Origin: Pseudomonadota bacterium
GTDB taxonomy: Bacteria > Pseudomonadota > Gammaproteobacteria > Steroidobacterales > Steroidobacteraceae
DNA: 64,000 nucleotides
Direction: 5' to 3'
Assembly: GCA_016720075.1 (NCBI GenBank)
Contig: JADJXW010000006.1
Coordinates: forward strand, 192,527-256,526
Below the pieces are notes generated by a model, which was not told where the DNA came from, made no database searches, and saw only the letters and a program-made list of their open reading frames with translations. Numbering within the stretch: the stretch's first letter is position 1; the number at the start of each line of letters is the position of its first letter. Below are positions 35,064 to 45,275 of this stretch, one piece after another. Both the position numbers and the translations under genes were made by a program.

Positions 35064-36427
35064 ATCGCACGCTGCGGGATTTCGCCACGCTGTGCGGCGG
35101 GACGTTCGACGGCGAGGACCATGCCTACACCGGCGTGGGCACCGACACGCGCGCGCTGCAGGACGGCCAGATCTACCTGGCGCTGCGCGGCCCGCGCTTC
35201 GACGGCAATGATTTCATCGATGCGGCAGCCTCTGCGGGCGCCATCGCGGCCGTCGTGGACCGACAGGTGGCCGGCTCGAAGCTGCCACTGATCCAGGTGG
35301 CCGATGGCCAGGCCGCGCTGACGGCGGCGGCCACGGGCTGGCGCGAGCGGTTCACTGGCGTGGTGGTGGGCGTGGCCGGCAGCAACGGCAAGACTACCGT
35401 CAAGGAAATGACCGCAGCCATCCTGGCGCATCGCGGCGCGTGCCTTGCGACTCGCGGCAATTACAACAACCACATCGGCGTGCCGCTGACGCTGCTGCGC
35501 CTGTCGGAGGGGCATCGCAGCGCGGTGATCGAGATCGGCGCGAATCGGCCCGGCGAGGTGGCCGACCTGGTGCGCATCGTGCAGCCGGACGTGGGCCTGA
35601 TCACCAATGCCGGCGCGGAGCACCTGGAAGGATTCGGTGACCTCGACGGCGTGGCGCGCGCCGAGGGCGAGATGGTGGCGGGCCTTGGCGCCGACGACGT
35701 GGCCATCATCAATGCCGATGACGACTACGCGGACCTGTGGCGCGGCATGACGCGCGCGCGCGTGGTTACCTTCGGCGTCGACAAGCCCGCCGACTTCAGC
35801 GCGCGCGATGTGCGCAGCGAGCTTGCCGACAGCGGGTTTCGCACCACCTTCACGCTGCACTCGCCGCAGGGCGCGCGCGCCGTGCGCCTGAACGTGGGTG
35901 GCCAGCACAACCTGCGCAACGCGCTGGCCGCGGCGGCGGCGGCCGTTGCCGCCGGAGCCTCGCTGGATGACGTGGTGGCTGGGCTGGCGGCAATGCAGCC
36001 GGTGGCCGGTCGCCTGCAGCCCGGGCGCACCTCGCAGGGCGCGCGGCTGATCGACGATTCCTACAACGCCAATCCCAGCTCCATGCGCGCCGGCATCGAT
36101 GTGCTCGTGGCGATGCCCGGCCGGCCCTGGATGGTGATGGGTGACATGGGCGAGCTGGGCGACCACGCGCGCGACAGCCACATCCAGATCGGCCGCTACG
36201 CGCGCGAACGCGGCGTGCAGAGACTGTTCGCCACCGGACCGCTGTCGACGCTGGCCGTCGAGGTTTTCGGCGCGGGCGCCGAATGGTTCGCCGACACAGA
36301 GTCGCTGTCGCGCGCGGTGAACGCGGCGCTCACACCGGAGGTGACGCTGCTGGTCAAGGGTTCGCGTTCCAACCGGCTGGAACGCGTGGTGACAAGCCTG
36401 GGCGCCGGCGCCAAAGAGATGCATTGA
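35060..36427 (+). CDS. murF: UDP-MurNAc-tripeptide:D-alanyl-D-alanine ligase MurF
   Basis: MurF completes the pentapeptide precursor. The 455 residues have the P-loop [59 protein letters not shown], and the C-terminal [15 protein letters not shown]. Several copies of GTDTR-type ([19 protein letters not shown]) mark the N-terminal UDP-binding domain. The ATG overlaps the murE stop (ATGA), and the last base is shared with the mraY ATG. Confidence 0.96.
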   Translation: MNRTLRDFATLCGGTFDGEDHAYTGVGTDTRALQDGQIYLALRGPRFDGNDFIDAAASAGAIAAVVDRQVAGSKLPLIQVADGQAALTAAATGWRERFTGVVVGVAGSNGKTTVKEMTAAILAHRGACLATRGNYNNHIGVPLTLLRLSEGHRSAVIEIGANRPGEVADLVRIVQPDVGLITNAGAEHLEGFGDLDGVARAEGEMVAGLGADDVAIINADDDYADLWRGMTRARVVTFGVDKPADFSARDVRSELADSGFRTTFTLHSPQGARAVRLNVGGQHNLRNALAAAAAAVAAGASLDDVVAGLAAMQPVAGRLQPGRTSQGARLIDDSYNANPSSMRAGIDVLVAMPGRPWMVMGDMGELGDHARDSHIQIGRYARERGVQRLFATGPLSTLAVEVFGAGAEWFADTESLSRAVNAALTPEVTLLVKGSRSNRLERVVTSLGAGAKEMH

Positions 36428-37512
36428 TGCTGTACTGGCTGGCCGAGCAACTGTCTCCACACTATTCGGGATTCAACGTCTTCTCGTACCTGACGCTGCG
36501 CGCCATCCTGGCAGTGGCCTCCTCGCTGCTGATCTCGCTCATGATCGGGCCCGGCATGATCCGCTGGCTGTCGCGCTACCAGGTGGGGCAGCAGGTGCGC
36601 GATGACGGGCCGCAGACGCACCTGAAGAAGGCGGGCACGCCGACCATGGGCGGCACGCTGATCATCGTCTCGATCGTGATCGCGACGCTGCTGTGGGCGG
36701 ATCTTTCCAACCGCTATGTATGGATCGCCACCGGCGTGCTGCTGCTGTGCGGCCTGGTGGGCTTCTACGACGACTACCTGAAGCTCGTGGTGAAGAACTC
36801 CAAGGGCCTGGCCGCGCGCTGGAAATACCTGTGGCTGTCGGTGGCGGGCCTGGGCGCCGCGATGGCGCTGTGGTTCACCGCCACGACGCCGGCCGAAACC
36901 ACGTTCATCGTGCCGTTCTTCAAGGACTTCGCGGTGCAGCTGAACGTGTTCAGCTATGTCGCGCTCACCTACCTGATGATCGTGGGCATGAGCAACGCGG
37001 TGAATCTCACCGACGGGCTCGACGGCCTGGCCATCATGCCGGCGGTGATGGTGGCGGTGGGCCTGGGCATCTTCGCCTGGGCCAGCGGCAATGCGATCTA
37101 CGCGCCGTACCTGGGCATTCCCGCGGTGCCCGGGGCCGGCGAGGTGGCGATCTTCTGCGGCGCGATATCCGGCGCGGGCCTGGGTTTCCTGTGGTTCAAC
37201 ACCTATCCGGCGCAGGTGTTCATGGGCGACGTGGGCGCGCTCGCGCTGGGCGGCGCGCTGGGCGCCGTCGCCGTGATCGTGCGCCAGGAAGTGGTGGTGC
37301 TGCTGATGGGCGGCATCTTCGTGCTGGAGACGGCCTCGGTGATCCTGCAGGTGGCCTCCTTCAAGCTCACCGGCAAGCGCATCTTCCGCATGGCGCCGAT
37401 CCACCATCACTTCGAGCTCAAGGGCTGGGCCGAACCGAAGGTGATCGTGCGCTTCTGGATCATCAGTCTGCTTCTGGTGCTGGCGGGACTCGCCACGCTG
37501 AAGGTGCGTTGA
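36427..37512 (+). CDS. mraY: Phospho-MurNAc-pentapeptide translocase MraY
   Basis: This integral membrane enzyme makes lipid I from undecaprenyl phosphate. The 361 residues contain about ten spans and the conserved motifs: [47 protein letters not shown] (catalytic Asp region), [16 protein letters not shown] and [13 protein letters not shown]. The start ATG 36427 is preceded by the usual LYWLAEQLS and shares one base with the murF stop. Confidence 0.97.
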   Translation: MLYWLAEQLSPHYSGFNVFSYLTLRAILAVASSLLISLMIGPGMIRWLSRYQVGQQVRDDGPQTHLKKAGTPTMGGTLIIVSIVIATLLWADLSNRYVWIATGVLLLCGLVGFYDDYLKLVVKNSKGLAARWKYLWLSVAGLGAAMALWFTATTPAETTFIVPFFKDFAVQLNVFSYVALTYLMIVGMSNAVNLTDGLDGLAIMPAVMVAVGLGIFAWASGNAIYAPYLGIPAVPGAGEVAIFCGAISGAGLGFLWFNTYPAQVFMGDVGALALGGALGAVAVIVRQEVVVLLMGGIFVLETASVILQVASFKLTGKRIFRMAPIHHHFELKGWAEPKVIVRFWIISLLLVLAGLATLKVR

Positions 37513-38840
37513 TGGCCCCAACTCGCGCAGTCGTGGCGGGTCTGGGCAAGACGGGTCACTCGGTGATCCGGCACCTGCTCGCGCGCGGCTGGCAGTTGAC
37601 CGCGACCGACACGCGCGCCGCGCCGCCCGGCATCGCCGAACTGCGCGCGCTGGCGCCGGGACTGCGCATCGCGCTGGGTGGTCTCGACGTGGGCCTGCTC
37701 GCCGATGTGGACTACGTGGTGGCTTCCCCGGGGCTGCCGCAGTCCGATCCGTTCTTCATCGCGGCCCGTAGTCTGCGGGTGCCCGTCATCGGGGATATCG
37801 AGCTGTTCGCGCGCAGTGGCGAGCGGCGCATCGCCGGCATCACGGGCACCAACGGCAAGAGCACGGTGACCTCGCTGGTGGCGCTGATGGGCCAGCGCGC
37901 GGGCCTTGCAACGCGCGCGGGCGGCAACCTGGCGCCGCCCGCGCTGGAGCTGCTGGAAGGCGAGCCGGCTGACCTTTACGTGCTGGAGCTGTCGAGCTAC
38001 CAGCTTGAGACCACTTTTTCGCTGCAGCTGGCCGTGGCCACGGTGCTGAACGTGACGCCCGATCACCTGGACCGCTACGCCGACGAGGCGAGCTACGCGG
38101 CCGCCAAGGCGCGCGTTTTCGAGCGCTGCGAGACGGCCGTCGTCAATGCCGACGACGCGCAGGTGGCGGCGATGGTGAGGCCGGGCCGGCGCGCGAAGAG
38201 TTTCTCGCTGCGCGCGGATTCGGGCGCCGACTATGTGCTGCGCGTGGAGGACGGCCGCGAATGGCTGTGCGCCGACGGCCAGAAGCTTCTGGCAATGGAT
38301 GAGCTGCACATCGTGGGGCACCACAACGCGGCCAACGCGCTGGCGGCGCTGGCCATGGGCGATGCGCTGGGGCTGGCGCGCGGGCCGATGCTGGATGCGC
38401 TGCGGGAGTTTCCCGGCCTGCCTCACCGGGCGGCGTGGGTGGCGGATGTGCGCGGCGTGCGCTACGTGAATGATTCAAAGGGCACCAATGTGGGCGCCAC
38501 GCTGGCGGCCGTGGCGGGCTTCGCAGGTCCCCTGCTGCTGATCGTCGGTGGCGACGGCAAGAACCAGGATTTCACGCCGCTGGCGACGGCCTTCCGCGGC
38601 AAGGTGCGCCATGCGCTGCTGATCGGGCGTGATGCGCCGGCCATCGCCGCGGCACTGGCGGGCACCTGCGAGCTCACGCACTGCGAGTCGCTGGAAGCCG
38701 CGGTGCTGGCCGCCGCGAGCGCCGCGCAGCCGGGCGACACGGTGCTGCTGTCACCGGCCTGCGCCAGCCTCGACATGTTCCGCGACTACGGCCATCGCGG
38801 GGATGTATTCGCCGCTGCCGTGCGCAGGCTGGCAGCATGA
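37512..38840 (+). CDS. murD: UDP-MurNAc-L-Ala:D-glutamate ligase MurD
   Basis: MurD adds D-Glu to the stem peptide. The 442 residues have a Rossmann start (VVAGLGKTGHSVIRHL), P-loop GITGTNGKSTVTSL, VLELSSYQLETT, LNVTPDHLDRYAD, GLPHRAAWVADVRGV and VNDSKGTNVGATLAA. All the catalytic blocks of the family are present. The start ATG 37512 shares a base with the mraY stop. The upstream open frame reaching across mraY is a shadow. Confidence 0.96.
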   Translation: MAPTRAVVAGLGKTGHSVIRHLLARGWQLTATDTRAAPPGIAELRALAPGLRIALGGLDVGLLADVDYVVASPGLPQSDPFFIAARSLRVPVIGDIELFARSGERRIAGITGTNGKSTVTSLVALMGQRAGLATRAGGNLAPPALELLEGEPADLYVLELSSYQLETTFSLQLAVATVLNVTPDHLDRYADEASYAAAKARVFERCETAVVNADDAQVAAMVRPGRRAKSFSLRADSGADYVLRVEDGREWLCADGQKLLAMDELHIVGHHNAANALAALAMGDALGLARGPMLDALREFPGLPHRAAWVADVRGVRYVNDSKGTNVGATLAAVAGFAGPLLLIVGGDGKNQDFTPLATAFRGKVRHALLIGRDAPAIAAALAGTCELTHCESLEAAVLAAASAAQPGDTVLLSPACASLDMFRDYGHRGDVFAAAVRRLAA

Positions 38841-40026
38841 GCAGCGCCGCGATGAGCATGCCGCGGGCGGGGCGCGAGGGCGGGCTGAAGCTCGATCCGC
38901 TGCTGATCGGCATCGTGCTGTCCATCCTGCTGTTTGGCCTCGTGATGGTGACCTCGGCGTCCATTTCGATCGCCGCGCATAACGGCGGTGATCCGTTCGT
39001 CTACCTGCGCAGCCAGCTGATCCTGGCGCTGGGCGGCGCGCTGCTGGCAGCTCTGCTGTGCGCCGTGCCCACCAGCATGCTGCAGAACCTCGCGACGCCG
39101 CTGCTGGGCCTCGCCGCGGTGCTGCTGCTGGCCGTGCTGATCCCGGGCATCGGCCACGAGGTCAACGGCAGCCGCCGCTGGCTGCGCGTGGCCGGTTTCA
39201 ACCTGCAGGCCTCCGAGGTCGCGCGCATCTTCGTGCTGACCTGGATCGCCTCGTACGCCGTGCGACGCGAGAAGGAGCTGCGCGAGACGTTCTCCGGGCT
39301 GCTGCGGCCGCTGCTGCTGACGATGGGCTTCTGCGTGGCGCTGCTGCTGGAGCCGGATTTCGGCGCCGCGACGGTGCTGTTCGTCACCGCCTTCGGGCTG
39401 CTGTTCCTGGCTGGCGCGCGGCTGCGCTGGGTGCTGGTGTGCGTGGTGGGCGCAGGCCTTGGGTTCGGTGTGCTGATGGTCTCGGCCGCCTATCGCATGC
39501 GGCGACTCACCTCGTTCATGGACCCGTGGTCGCATGCCTTCGACAGCGGCTTCCAGCTGACCCAGTCGCTGATCGCGATCGGCCGCGGCGAGTGGTTTGG
39601 CGTGGGCCTGGGCGAGAGCGTGCAGAAGCTCTCGTACCTGCCCGAGGCGCACACCGATTTCCTGTTCGCCGTGCTGGCCGAGGAGCTGGGGCTTGCCGGC
39701 GTGCTGCTCACGCTGCTGCTGTTCCTGGCGCTCGTGTGGCGCGTGCTGCAGATCGCGCGGCGGGCGTCTGAAGCCGGCATGAAATTCCAGTCCTACATGG
39801 CGGCCGCCTTCGCGCTGTGGGTGGGCATGCAGTCGATGATCAACATCGGCGTGAACATGGGCGTGCTGCCCACCAAGGGACTGACGCTGCCCTTCATGAG
39901 CGCGGCCGCAGCAGCCTGCTGGTCACGCTGGCCTGGCTGGGCGTGGTGCTGCGCATCCACCACGAAGTGGCCGTGGGCACGCGCGGATCGGCCAGCGGCA
40001 CGCGCCGCGCGGCGGGTGAGCAGTGA
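38837..40026 (+). CDS. ftsW: Septal peptidoglycan polymerase FtsW (apparent single-base frameshift)
   Basis: This SEDS-family glycosyltransferase works with FtsI. Joined across a break it has about 396 residues and ten spans: LLIGIVLSILLFGLVMVTSAS, GIGHEVNGSRRWLRVAGF, QASEVARIFVLTW, EPDFGAATVLFVTAFGL, YLPEAHTDFLFAVLAEELG, and NIGVNMGVLPTKGLTLPF. After PFMS at 39900 the expected YGGSSL block is found one frame over (GRSSLLVTLAWLGVVL). One base is missing at 39901-39903. Without the correction the frame runs on to 40891 under murG. A real break would probably be lethal. Confidence 0.9.
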
Positions 40027-41108
40027 GCGCCGGTCCCGTCATGATCATGGCCGGTGGCACCGGTGGCCATGTGTTCCCGGCGCTGGCGCTGGCGCGCGTC
40101 GCGCGCGCGCATTCGCGCCAGGTGATCTGGCTGGGCACGCGCAGGGGCCTGGAGGCGCGCGTCGTGCCCGCCGACGGCTTCGCCATCGAATGGCTTTCTG
40201 TTTCCGGCATGCGGGGCAAGGGACTTGCGTCGCTGCTGCAGGCGCCGTTCATGCTGTGCCGTTCATTGTGGGAAGCGCTGCGCATCATGCGCCGCCATCG
40301 TCCCGCCGTGGTCGTGGGCCTGGGCGGCTTCGTCGCGGGCCCGGGCGGGCTTGCGGCGTGGTTGTGTCGCCGGCCGCTGCTGATCCACGAACAGAACGCC
40401 ATCGCGGGCTTCACCAATCGCATGCTTGCGCATCTGGCGCGCGAGGTGCTGACGGCTTTCCCCGCGGCATTCGCCGGCAACCGCAAGGCGCGCCTCATCG
40501 GCAACCCGGTGCGCGCCGACATTTCCTCCCTGCCGCATCCGGAAGAGAGATTCGCGGGTCGCAATGGGCCGGTACGGCTGCTGGTCGTGGGCGGCAGTCT
40601 CGGCGCGATGCAGCTGAACAAGGCCGTGCCGCAGGCACTGGCGAAGCTTGGCGCCGACGGGCTGCGCTACGAGGTGCGCCATCAGGCCGGCGAGAAGCAC
40701 ATCGAAGCCGCCAGGGCCGCTTATGGCGAGGCCGGCGTGCAGGGCGAAGTGACGGCGTTCATCGCCGACATGGCGCAGGCCCTTGGCTGGGCGGACCTCG
40801 TGATCTGCCGCGCCGGCGCGCTGACCATCGCGGAACTGGCTGCCGCCGGCGTGGGCGCCATCCTCGTGCCGTATCCGCACGCGGTGGATGATCACCAGAC
40901 ACACAACGCGCAGTTCCTCGTGGACGCCGGCGCCGCGCTGCGCGTGGCCGATTCCTCGCTGACAGGCCAGAGCCTGGCGCAGCTGCTTCAGCCGCTGCTG
41001 GTCGATCGCGCGCGGCTGCTCGCCATGGCCTCGGCCGCGCGCGCGGTGGCCCGCACGGATGCGGCCGACGTGCTCTACCAGGCCTGCCTGCGAGCGGAGG
41101 AGGCGTGA
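40023..41108 (+). CDS. murG: UDP-GlcNAc:lipid I N-acetylglucosaminyltransferase MurG
   Basis: MurG makes lipid II on the inner face of the membrane. The 361 residues show the GT28 loops [14 protein letters not shown] and [46 protein letters not shown], and the donor-binding [15 protein letters not shown]. The start is GTG 40023, overlapping the ftsW stop (GTGA). Length fits the family. murC follows 46 bases downstream, the longest gap in this half of the cluster. Confidence 0.96.
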   Translation: MSAGPVMIMAGGTGGHVFPALALARVARAHSRQVIWLGTRRGLEARVVPADGFAIEWLSVSGMRGKGLASLLQAPFMLCRSLWEALRIMRRHRPAVVVGLGGFVAGPGGLAAWLCRRPLLIHEQNAIAGFTNRMLAHLAREVLTAFPAAFAGNRKARLIGNPVRADISSLPHPEERFAGRNGPVRLLVVGGSLGAMQLNKAVPQALAKLGADGLRYEVRHQAGEKHIEAARAAYGEAGVQGEVTAFIADMAQALGWADLVICRAGALTIAELAAAGVGAILVPYPHAVDDHQTHNAQFLVDAGAALRVADSSLTGQSLAQLLQPLLVDRARLLAMASAARAVARTDAADVLYQACLRAEEA

Positions 41109-41154
41109 TGGGTGCGCAACCTCGAACCAACCCTCGGCGCAAAGGGGCGATGCC

Positions 41155-42627
41155 ATGAATTCGCCGTCGGCCACCACGCGCAATCGCCGCCTCAACGATG
41201 GCATGCGCCGCATCCACCGCGTGCATTTCATCGGCATCGGCGGCAGTGGCATGGGCGGCATCGCCGAAGTGCTGCTGAACCTGGGCTACGAAGTGCAGGG
41301 TTCGGACATCAAGGCGAACGCCGTGACCCAGCGTCTGTCGCAGCTCGGCGCCCGGGTGCTGCTGGGTCACGATGCCGCGAACATCGAAGGGGCGGACGTG
41401 GTCGTGGTCTCAACCGCGATCAACCGCGAGAACCCGGAAGTCTCCGCCGCGCTCGAGGCGCGCATCCCGGTGGTGCCGCGCGCCGAGATGCTGGGCGAGC
41501 TGATGCGCTTCCGCTATGCCATCGCCGTGGCCGGCACGCATGGCAAGACCACCACCACCAGCCTCGTGGCCAGCGTGCTGGCCGAAGGCGGCGAGGATCC
41601 CACCTTCGTGATCGGCGGTCGCCTGAAGAGCGCGGGCACCAATGCGCGCCTGGGCGAAGGCCGCTACCTGGTGGCCGAGGCCGACGAGAGCGATGCCTCG
41701 TTCCTGCACCTGCAGCCGATGGTGGCCATCGTCACCAACATCGACAACGATCACCTGGCCACGCATGGCGGTGATTTCCAGAAGCTGCGGCAGAGTTTCG
41801 TCGAGTTCCTGCACAACCTGCCGTTCTACGGCCTTGCCGTGCTGTGCGCGGATGACCCCGAGCTGTCGAGCCTGCTGCCGCAGGTCGGTCGCCCCATCGT
41901 CAGCTACGGCCTGGCCGAGCACGCCGATGTGCGCGCCGTGGACATCCGCCGCGCGGGTTCCGCCACGCACTTCAGCGTGTTGCGCAAGGGCCATGATCCG
42001 CTGCCGGTCACGGTGAACCTGCCCGGCATGCACAATGTGCTCAATTCGCTGGCGGCCATCGCGGTGGCCACTGATCTTGCCATCGCCGATGGCGCCATCC
42101 AGCGCGCGCTCGAGCGCTTCCAGGGCATCGACCGGCGCCTGCAGGTGGTCGGTGAAGTGCGGCCGGCGGGCAAGGCCAGCATCACGGGTGCCAGCATCAC
42201 CGTAGTGGACGACTACGGCCACCATCCCACCGAAATTGCCGCGACGCTGGATGCGCTGCGCCAGGCCTATGCGGGTCGCCGCATCGTGCTGGTGTTCCAG
42301 CCGCACCGCTATTCGCGCACGCGCGACCTGATGGATGATTTCGCGCGCGTGCTGTCCGAGGCCGACACGCTGCTGGTGACCGAGGTGTACGCCGCGGGCG
42401 AGGCGCCGATCGAGGGCGCCGATGCGCGCGCCATGTGCCGCGCGGTGCGCGGCCGCGGCAAGGTCGAGCCCGTGTTCGTGCCGCATGTCGAGCAGATCGC
42501 CGACAGTCTGGCCGGGCTGGTGCGCGCCGGCGATGTGATCGCGATGATGGGTGCGGGCAGCATCAGCGGCGTCGCGCACGATCTCGCCGCGCAATTGACC
42601 CAGCGCGGCATCGGGGGTGAGGCATGA
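41155..42627 (+). CDS. murC: UDP-MurNAc:L-alanine ligase MurC
   Basis: MurC adds the first stem-peptide residue. The 490 residues include [18 protein letters not shown]-loop [46 protein letters not shown] and [18 protein letters not shown] chose ATG 41155 because AAAGGGG lies about 10 bases upstream and the following residues ([14 protein letters not shown]) lead into the Rossmann strand; the frame is open further upstream. The stop overlaps murB by 4 bases. Confidence 0.95.
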   Translation: MNSPSATTRNRRLNDGMRRIHRVHFIGIGGSGMGGIAEVLLNLGYEVQGSDIKANAVTQRLSQLGARVLLGHDAANIEGADVVVVSTAINRENPEVSAALEARIPVVPRAEMLGELMRFRYAIAVAGTHGKTTTTSLVASVLAEGGEDPTFVIGGRLKSAGTNARLGEGRYLVAEADESDASFLHLQPMVAIVTNIDNDHLATHGGDFQKLRQSFVEFLHNLPFYGLAVLCADDPELSSLLPQVGRPIVSYGLAEHADVRAVDIRRAGSATHFSVLRKGHDPLPVTVNLPGMHNVLNSLAAIAVATDLAIADGAIQRALERFQGIDRRLQVVGEVRPAGKASITGASITVVDDYGHHPTEIAATLDALRQAYAGRRIVLVFQPHRYSRTRDLMDDFARVLSEADTLLVTEVYAAGEAPIEGADARAMCRAVRGRGKVEPVFVPHVEQIADSLAGLVRAGDVIAMMGAGSISGVAHDLAAQLTQRGIGGEA

Positions 42628-43511
42628 GCTTCACGCTGCCACCGGAATTCGCCTCGCGCGTGCGCCTTGGCGAGCCGCTGTCGCGCCATACCTCCTGGCA
42701 TGTGGGCGGCCCGGCCGACTTGTTCTTCATGCCGCGCGACCGGGCAGATCTCACTGCCTTCCTGAAGATCCTGCCGCCCGAAGTGCCGCTGCTGTGGCTG
42801 GGCCTCGGCAGCAACCTGCTGGTGCGCGACGGCGGCGTGCGGGGCGTGGTGATCTCTACCCGCGATGCGCTGAGCGCGCTCGAGCGGCGCGGCGAACGCG
42901 AGGTGTACGCCGAGGCGGGTGTGCCGTGCGCAAAGCTGGCAAGGCAGTGCGCGCGCTGGGACCTGGGGCCGGCGGAGTTCTTCAGTGGCATTCCCGGCAC
43001 CGTCGGCGGCGCGCTCGCAATGAATGCCGGCGCCTTCGGCGGCGAGACCTGGCGCCAGGTGGTGAACGTGGAAACCGTCGATCGCCGCGGCACCGTGCGC
43101 GAGCGCACGCGCGAGGAATTCCGAATCGGCTACCGGCATGTCGAGCAGCCCGCCAACGACGAATGGTTCCTGGCGGCGAAATTCCACTTCGAAGCCGGCT
43201 CTTCCGAGGCGGGCACGCGCGCGCTGCTCGAGCGCCGCAAGCAGACGCAGCCCATCGGCGAATGGAGCTGCGGCTCGGTGTTCACCAATCCGCCCGGCGA
43301 CCATGCGGCGCGCCTGATCGAGGCTGCGGGCCTCAAGGGGCTGCGTATCGGCGGCGCGGTGGTGTCGACCAAGCACGCGAATTTCATCCTGAACGAGGGC
43401 GAGGCCACCGCCCGTGACATCGAGACACTGATCCGGCAGGTGCAGCAGGAAGTGGCGCGGACGCATGGCTGCACGCTGACGCCCGAATGCCGGATCGTGG
43501 GGGACGCCTAA
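42624..43511 (+). CDS. murB: UDP-N-acetylenolpyruvoylglucosamine reductase MurB
   Basis: This FAD enzyme reduces the enolpyruvyl ether to give UDP-MurNAc. The 295 residues show the FAD-binding blocks [26 protein letters not shown] and [21 protein letters not shown], plus [17 protein letters not shown] with the catalytic Ser in CGSVF and Glu in LNEGEAT. It is the short (type II) MurB form. The ATG overlaps murC; ddl follows immediately. Confidence 0.95.
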   Translation: MSFTLPPEFASRVRLGEPLSRHTSWHVGGPADLFFMPRDRADLTAFLKILPPEVPLLWLGLGSNLLVRDGGVRGVVISTRDALSALERRGEREVYAEAGVPCAKLARQCARWDLGPAEFFSGIPGTVGGALAMNAGAFGGETWRQVVNVETVDRRGTVRERTREEFRIGYRHVEQPANDEWFLAAKFHFEAGSSEAGTRALLERRKQTQPIGEWSCGSVFTNPPGDHAARLIEAAGLKGLRIGGAVVSTKHANFILNEGEATARDIETLIRQVQQEVARTHGCTLTPECRIVGDA

Positions 43512-44489
43512 ATGAAGCTCACGCATGACCGCAACCGCATGCGCCGCATCACCGAGGCGCGTGATTTCGGCAAGGTCGCCGTGCTGTACGGCGGCGTGTC
43601 GACCGAGCGCGAGGTGTCGCTGGTCAGTGGCGCCGCGGTGCTGTCGGGCCTGAAGCGCCGCGGCATCGACGCGCACGGCGTTGACCCGCGCGATGTGCCT
43701 TTGGCGAGCCTCGTCGAACAGCGCTTCGACCGCGTCTGGATCGCACTGCACGGTCCAGGCGGGGAGGATGGCACGGTGCAGGGCGCGCTCGAGGTGCTGG
43801 GATTGCCGTACACGGGCAGCGGCGTGCTGGGTTCCGCGCTGGGCATGGACAAGCTGCGCACCAAGCGCCTGGCGCAGGCGCTGGGCGTGATGACGGCCGA
43901 ATCATTCGTGCTGCGCAACGTGGGCGATTGCCCGCTGGCGCTGGAGCGGCTCGGGTTGCCGCTGATCGTGAAGCCGGCGACGCAGGGCTCGAGCGTGGGC
44001 ATGAGCAAGGTGACGCGCGCGGAAGACCTGGTGGCCGCGTATCGCGCGGCGGCCGCCGTGGATGACGTGGTGTTCGCGGAGAAATGGATCACCGGTGGCG
44101 AGTACACCGTGGCCGTGCTGCACCGGCGCGTGCTGCCGGCCATCCGCATCGAGACCGCCAACGCCTTCTACGACTACGAGGCCAAGTACAAGCGCAACGA
44201 CACGAAGTACCACTGCCCGGCGGGACTCTCGGCGCAGGCCGAGGCGCACATGGCGAGCCTCGCGCTGGCCGCCTTCGATGCCGTGGGCGCCGAGGGCTGG
44301 GGCCGCGCGGATTTCATGGCGGACCACACCGGTCGTCCGCTGCTGCTCGAGATCAACACCGTGCCGGGCATGACTGACCACAGCCTGGTGCCGATGGCGG
44401 CGAAGGCGGCCGGCATCGATTTCGATGAACTGTGCTGGCAGGTGCTGGAAACCAGCTTCGTGCGTGAACCGGTGGAGGTCGCCCGCTAG
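43512..44489 (+). CDS. ddl: D-alanine-D-alanine ligase (DdlB type)
   Basis: This ATP-grasp enzyme makes the D-Ala-D-Ala dipeptide used by MurF. The 325 residues show VLYGGVSTEREVSLVSG, HGPGGEDGTVQGALEVLGLPYTGS (cited only to HGPGGEDGTVQGALEVLG), LPLIVKPATQGSSVGMSKV, EKWITGGEYTVAVL, and the metal-binding LLEINTVPGMTDHSLVP. The first residues (KLTHDRNRMRRITEAR) precede the usual KVAVLYGG strand by about 15. It directly follows murB and abuts ftsQ. Confidence 0.95.
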   Translation: MKLTHDRNRMRRITEARDFGKVAVLYGGVSTEREVSLVSGAAVLSGLKRRGIDAHGVDPRDVPLASLVEQRFDRVWIALHGPGGEDGTVQGALEVLGLPYTGSGVLGSALGMDKLRTKRLAQALGVMTAESFVLRNVGDCPLALERLGLPLIVKPATQGSSVGMSKVTRAEDLVAAYRAAAAVDDVVFAEKWITGGEYTVAVLHRRVLPAIRIETANAFYDYEAKYKRNDTKYHCPAGLSAQAEAHMASLALAAFDAVGAEGWGRADFMADHTGRPLLLEINTVPGMTDHSLVPMAAKAAGIDFDELCWQVLETSFVREPVEVAR

Positions 44490-45275
44490 ATGTTCAAGCG
44501 CAGCGCCACACGCCGCAACCAGCGCCGCAGCAGCGGGCCCTCGGCCCTGCGCCGCGCGCTCGCGGCCGTGCCGCTGCGCCGCGTGCTGCCGGTGGCGGCC
44601 TGCGCGGTGGTGGCGGTCGGCGCCTTCCTGGGCCTGAGGATGGTGCTCGACCGACCGTTGACGCAGGTGCATATCACCGGGCGCTTCCAGCGCGTGCAGC
44701 CGCTCGACGTGGAGAAGGCCGTGCGCAGCCAGGTGGGCCGCAAGGGCCTGGTGTCGGTGGACCTGGCCGCGGTGAGCCTCGCCGTCCGGGAAATTCCCTG
44801 GGTTGATCGGGCCAAGGTGGGTCGCGCGTGGCCGCAGGGGCTGACCGTTGAAGTGATCGAGCAGATCCCCGTGGCGCGCTGGGGCGAGGCCGGACTGCTC
44901 AACGCGCGCGGCGAGGTGTTCCTCAACGATTCACGGCACCTGCCGGCCGAGCTGCCCGTGCTGACGGGTCCCGCGGGGCTCGAGTCCCAGATGACCGAGC
45001 GCTATCTCGTCGTGCAGGCCCGGCTGCTGGAGATCGGCATGCGCGTTTCGAGCCTGCAGCTCGACGAGCGCGGCGCCTGGGAGCTTTCGCTTGAGAACGG
45101 CGTGCGCCTGCGGCTGGGTCGCGCGCACATCGAGGAGAGATTCGACCGGTTCATGCTCGCGGCCTCGCGCATCGTGGCCGCGCGCGCGACCGAGATCGCA
45201 TATGTCGATCTGCGTTATTCGGCCGGCTTCGCCATTGGCTGGCGACCGGGCGGTGGAGAGGTGACTCGTGGCTAA
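44490..45275 (+). CDS. ftsQ: Cell division protein FtsQ
   Basis: This bitopic divisome protein links FtsA/FtsZ-side assembly to FtsBL. The 261 residues have a long basic N-terminus, one span (VLPVAACAVVAVGAFLGLRMVL), a POTRA domain (LTQVHITGRFQRVQPLDVEKAV; VSVDLAAVSLAVREIPWVDRAKV) and a C-terminal beta domain (VEVIEQIPVARWGEAGLLNA; YVDLRYSAGFAIGW). The start ATG follows the ddl stop without a gap; the stop overlaps ftsA by 8 bases. Confidence 0.94.
   Translation: MFKRSATRRNQRRSSGPSALRRALAAVPLRRVLPVAACAVVAVGAFLGLRMVLDRPLTQVHITGRFQRVQPLDVEKAVRSQVGRKGLVSVDLAAVSLAVREIPWVDRAKVGRAWPQGLTVEVIEQIPVARWGEAGLLNARGEVFLNDSRHLPAELPVLTGPAGLESQMTERYLVVQARLLEIGMRVSSLQLDERGAWELSLENGVRLRLGRAHIEERFDRFMLAASRIVAARATEIAYVDLRYSAGFAIGWRPGGGEVTRG

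Noticed and set aside
39901..39910. GCGGCCGC palindrome in ftsW as a cloning junction
   Set aside because: Such 8-mers are expected by chance in a genome this GC-rich, and the surrounding sequence is continuous FtsW.
38837..40891. A 684-residue fusion of FtsW with an unrelated tail
   Set aside because: The tail after residue 355 is murG read in the wrong frame; the real FtsW end is found one frame over.
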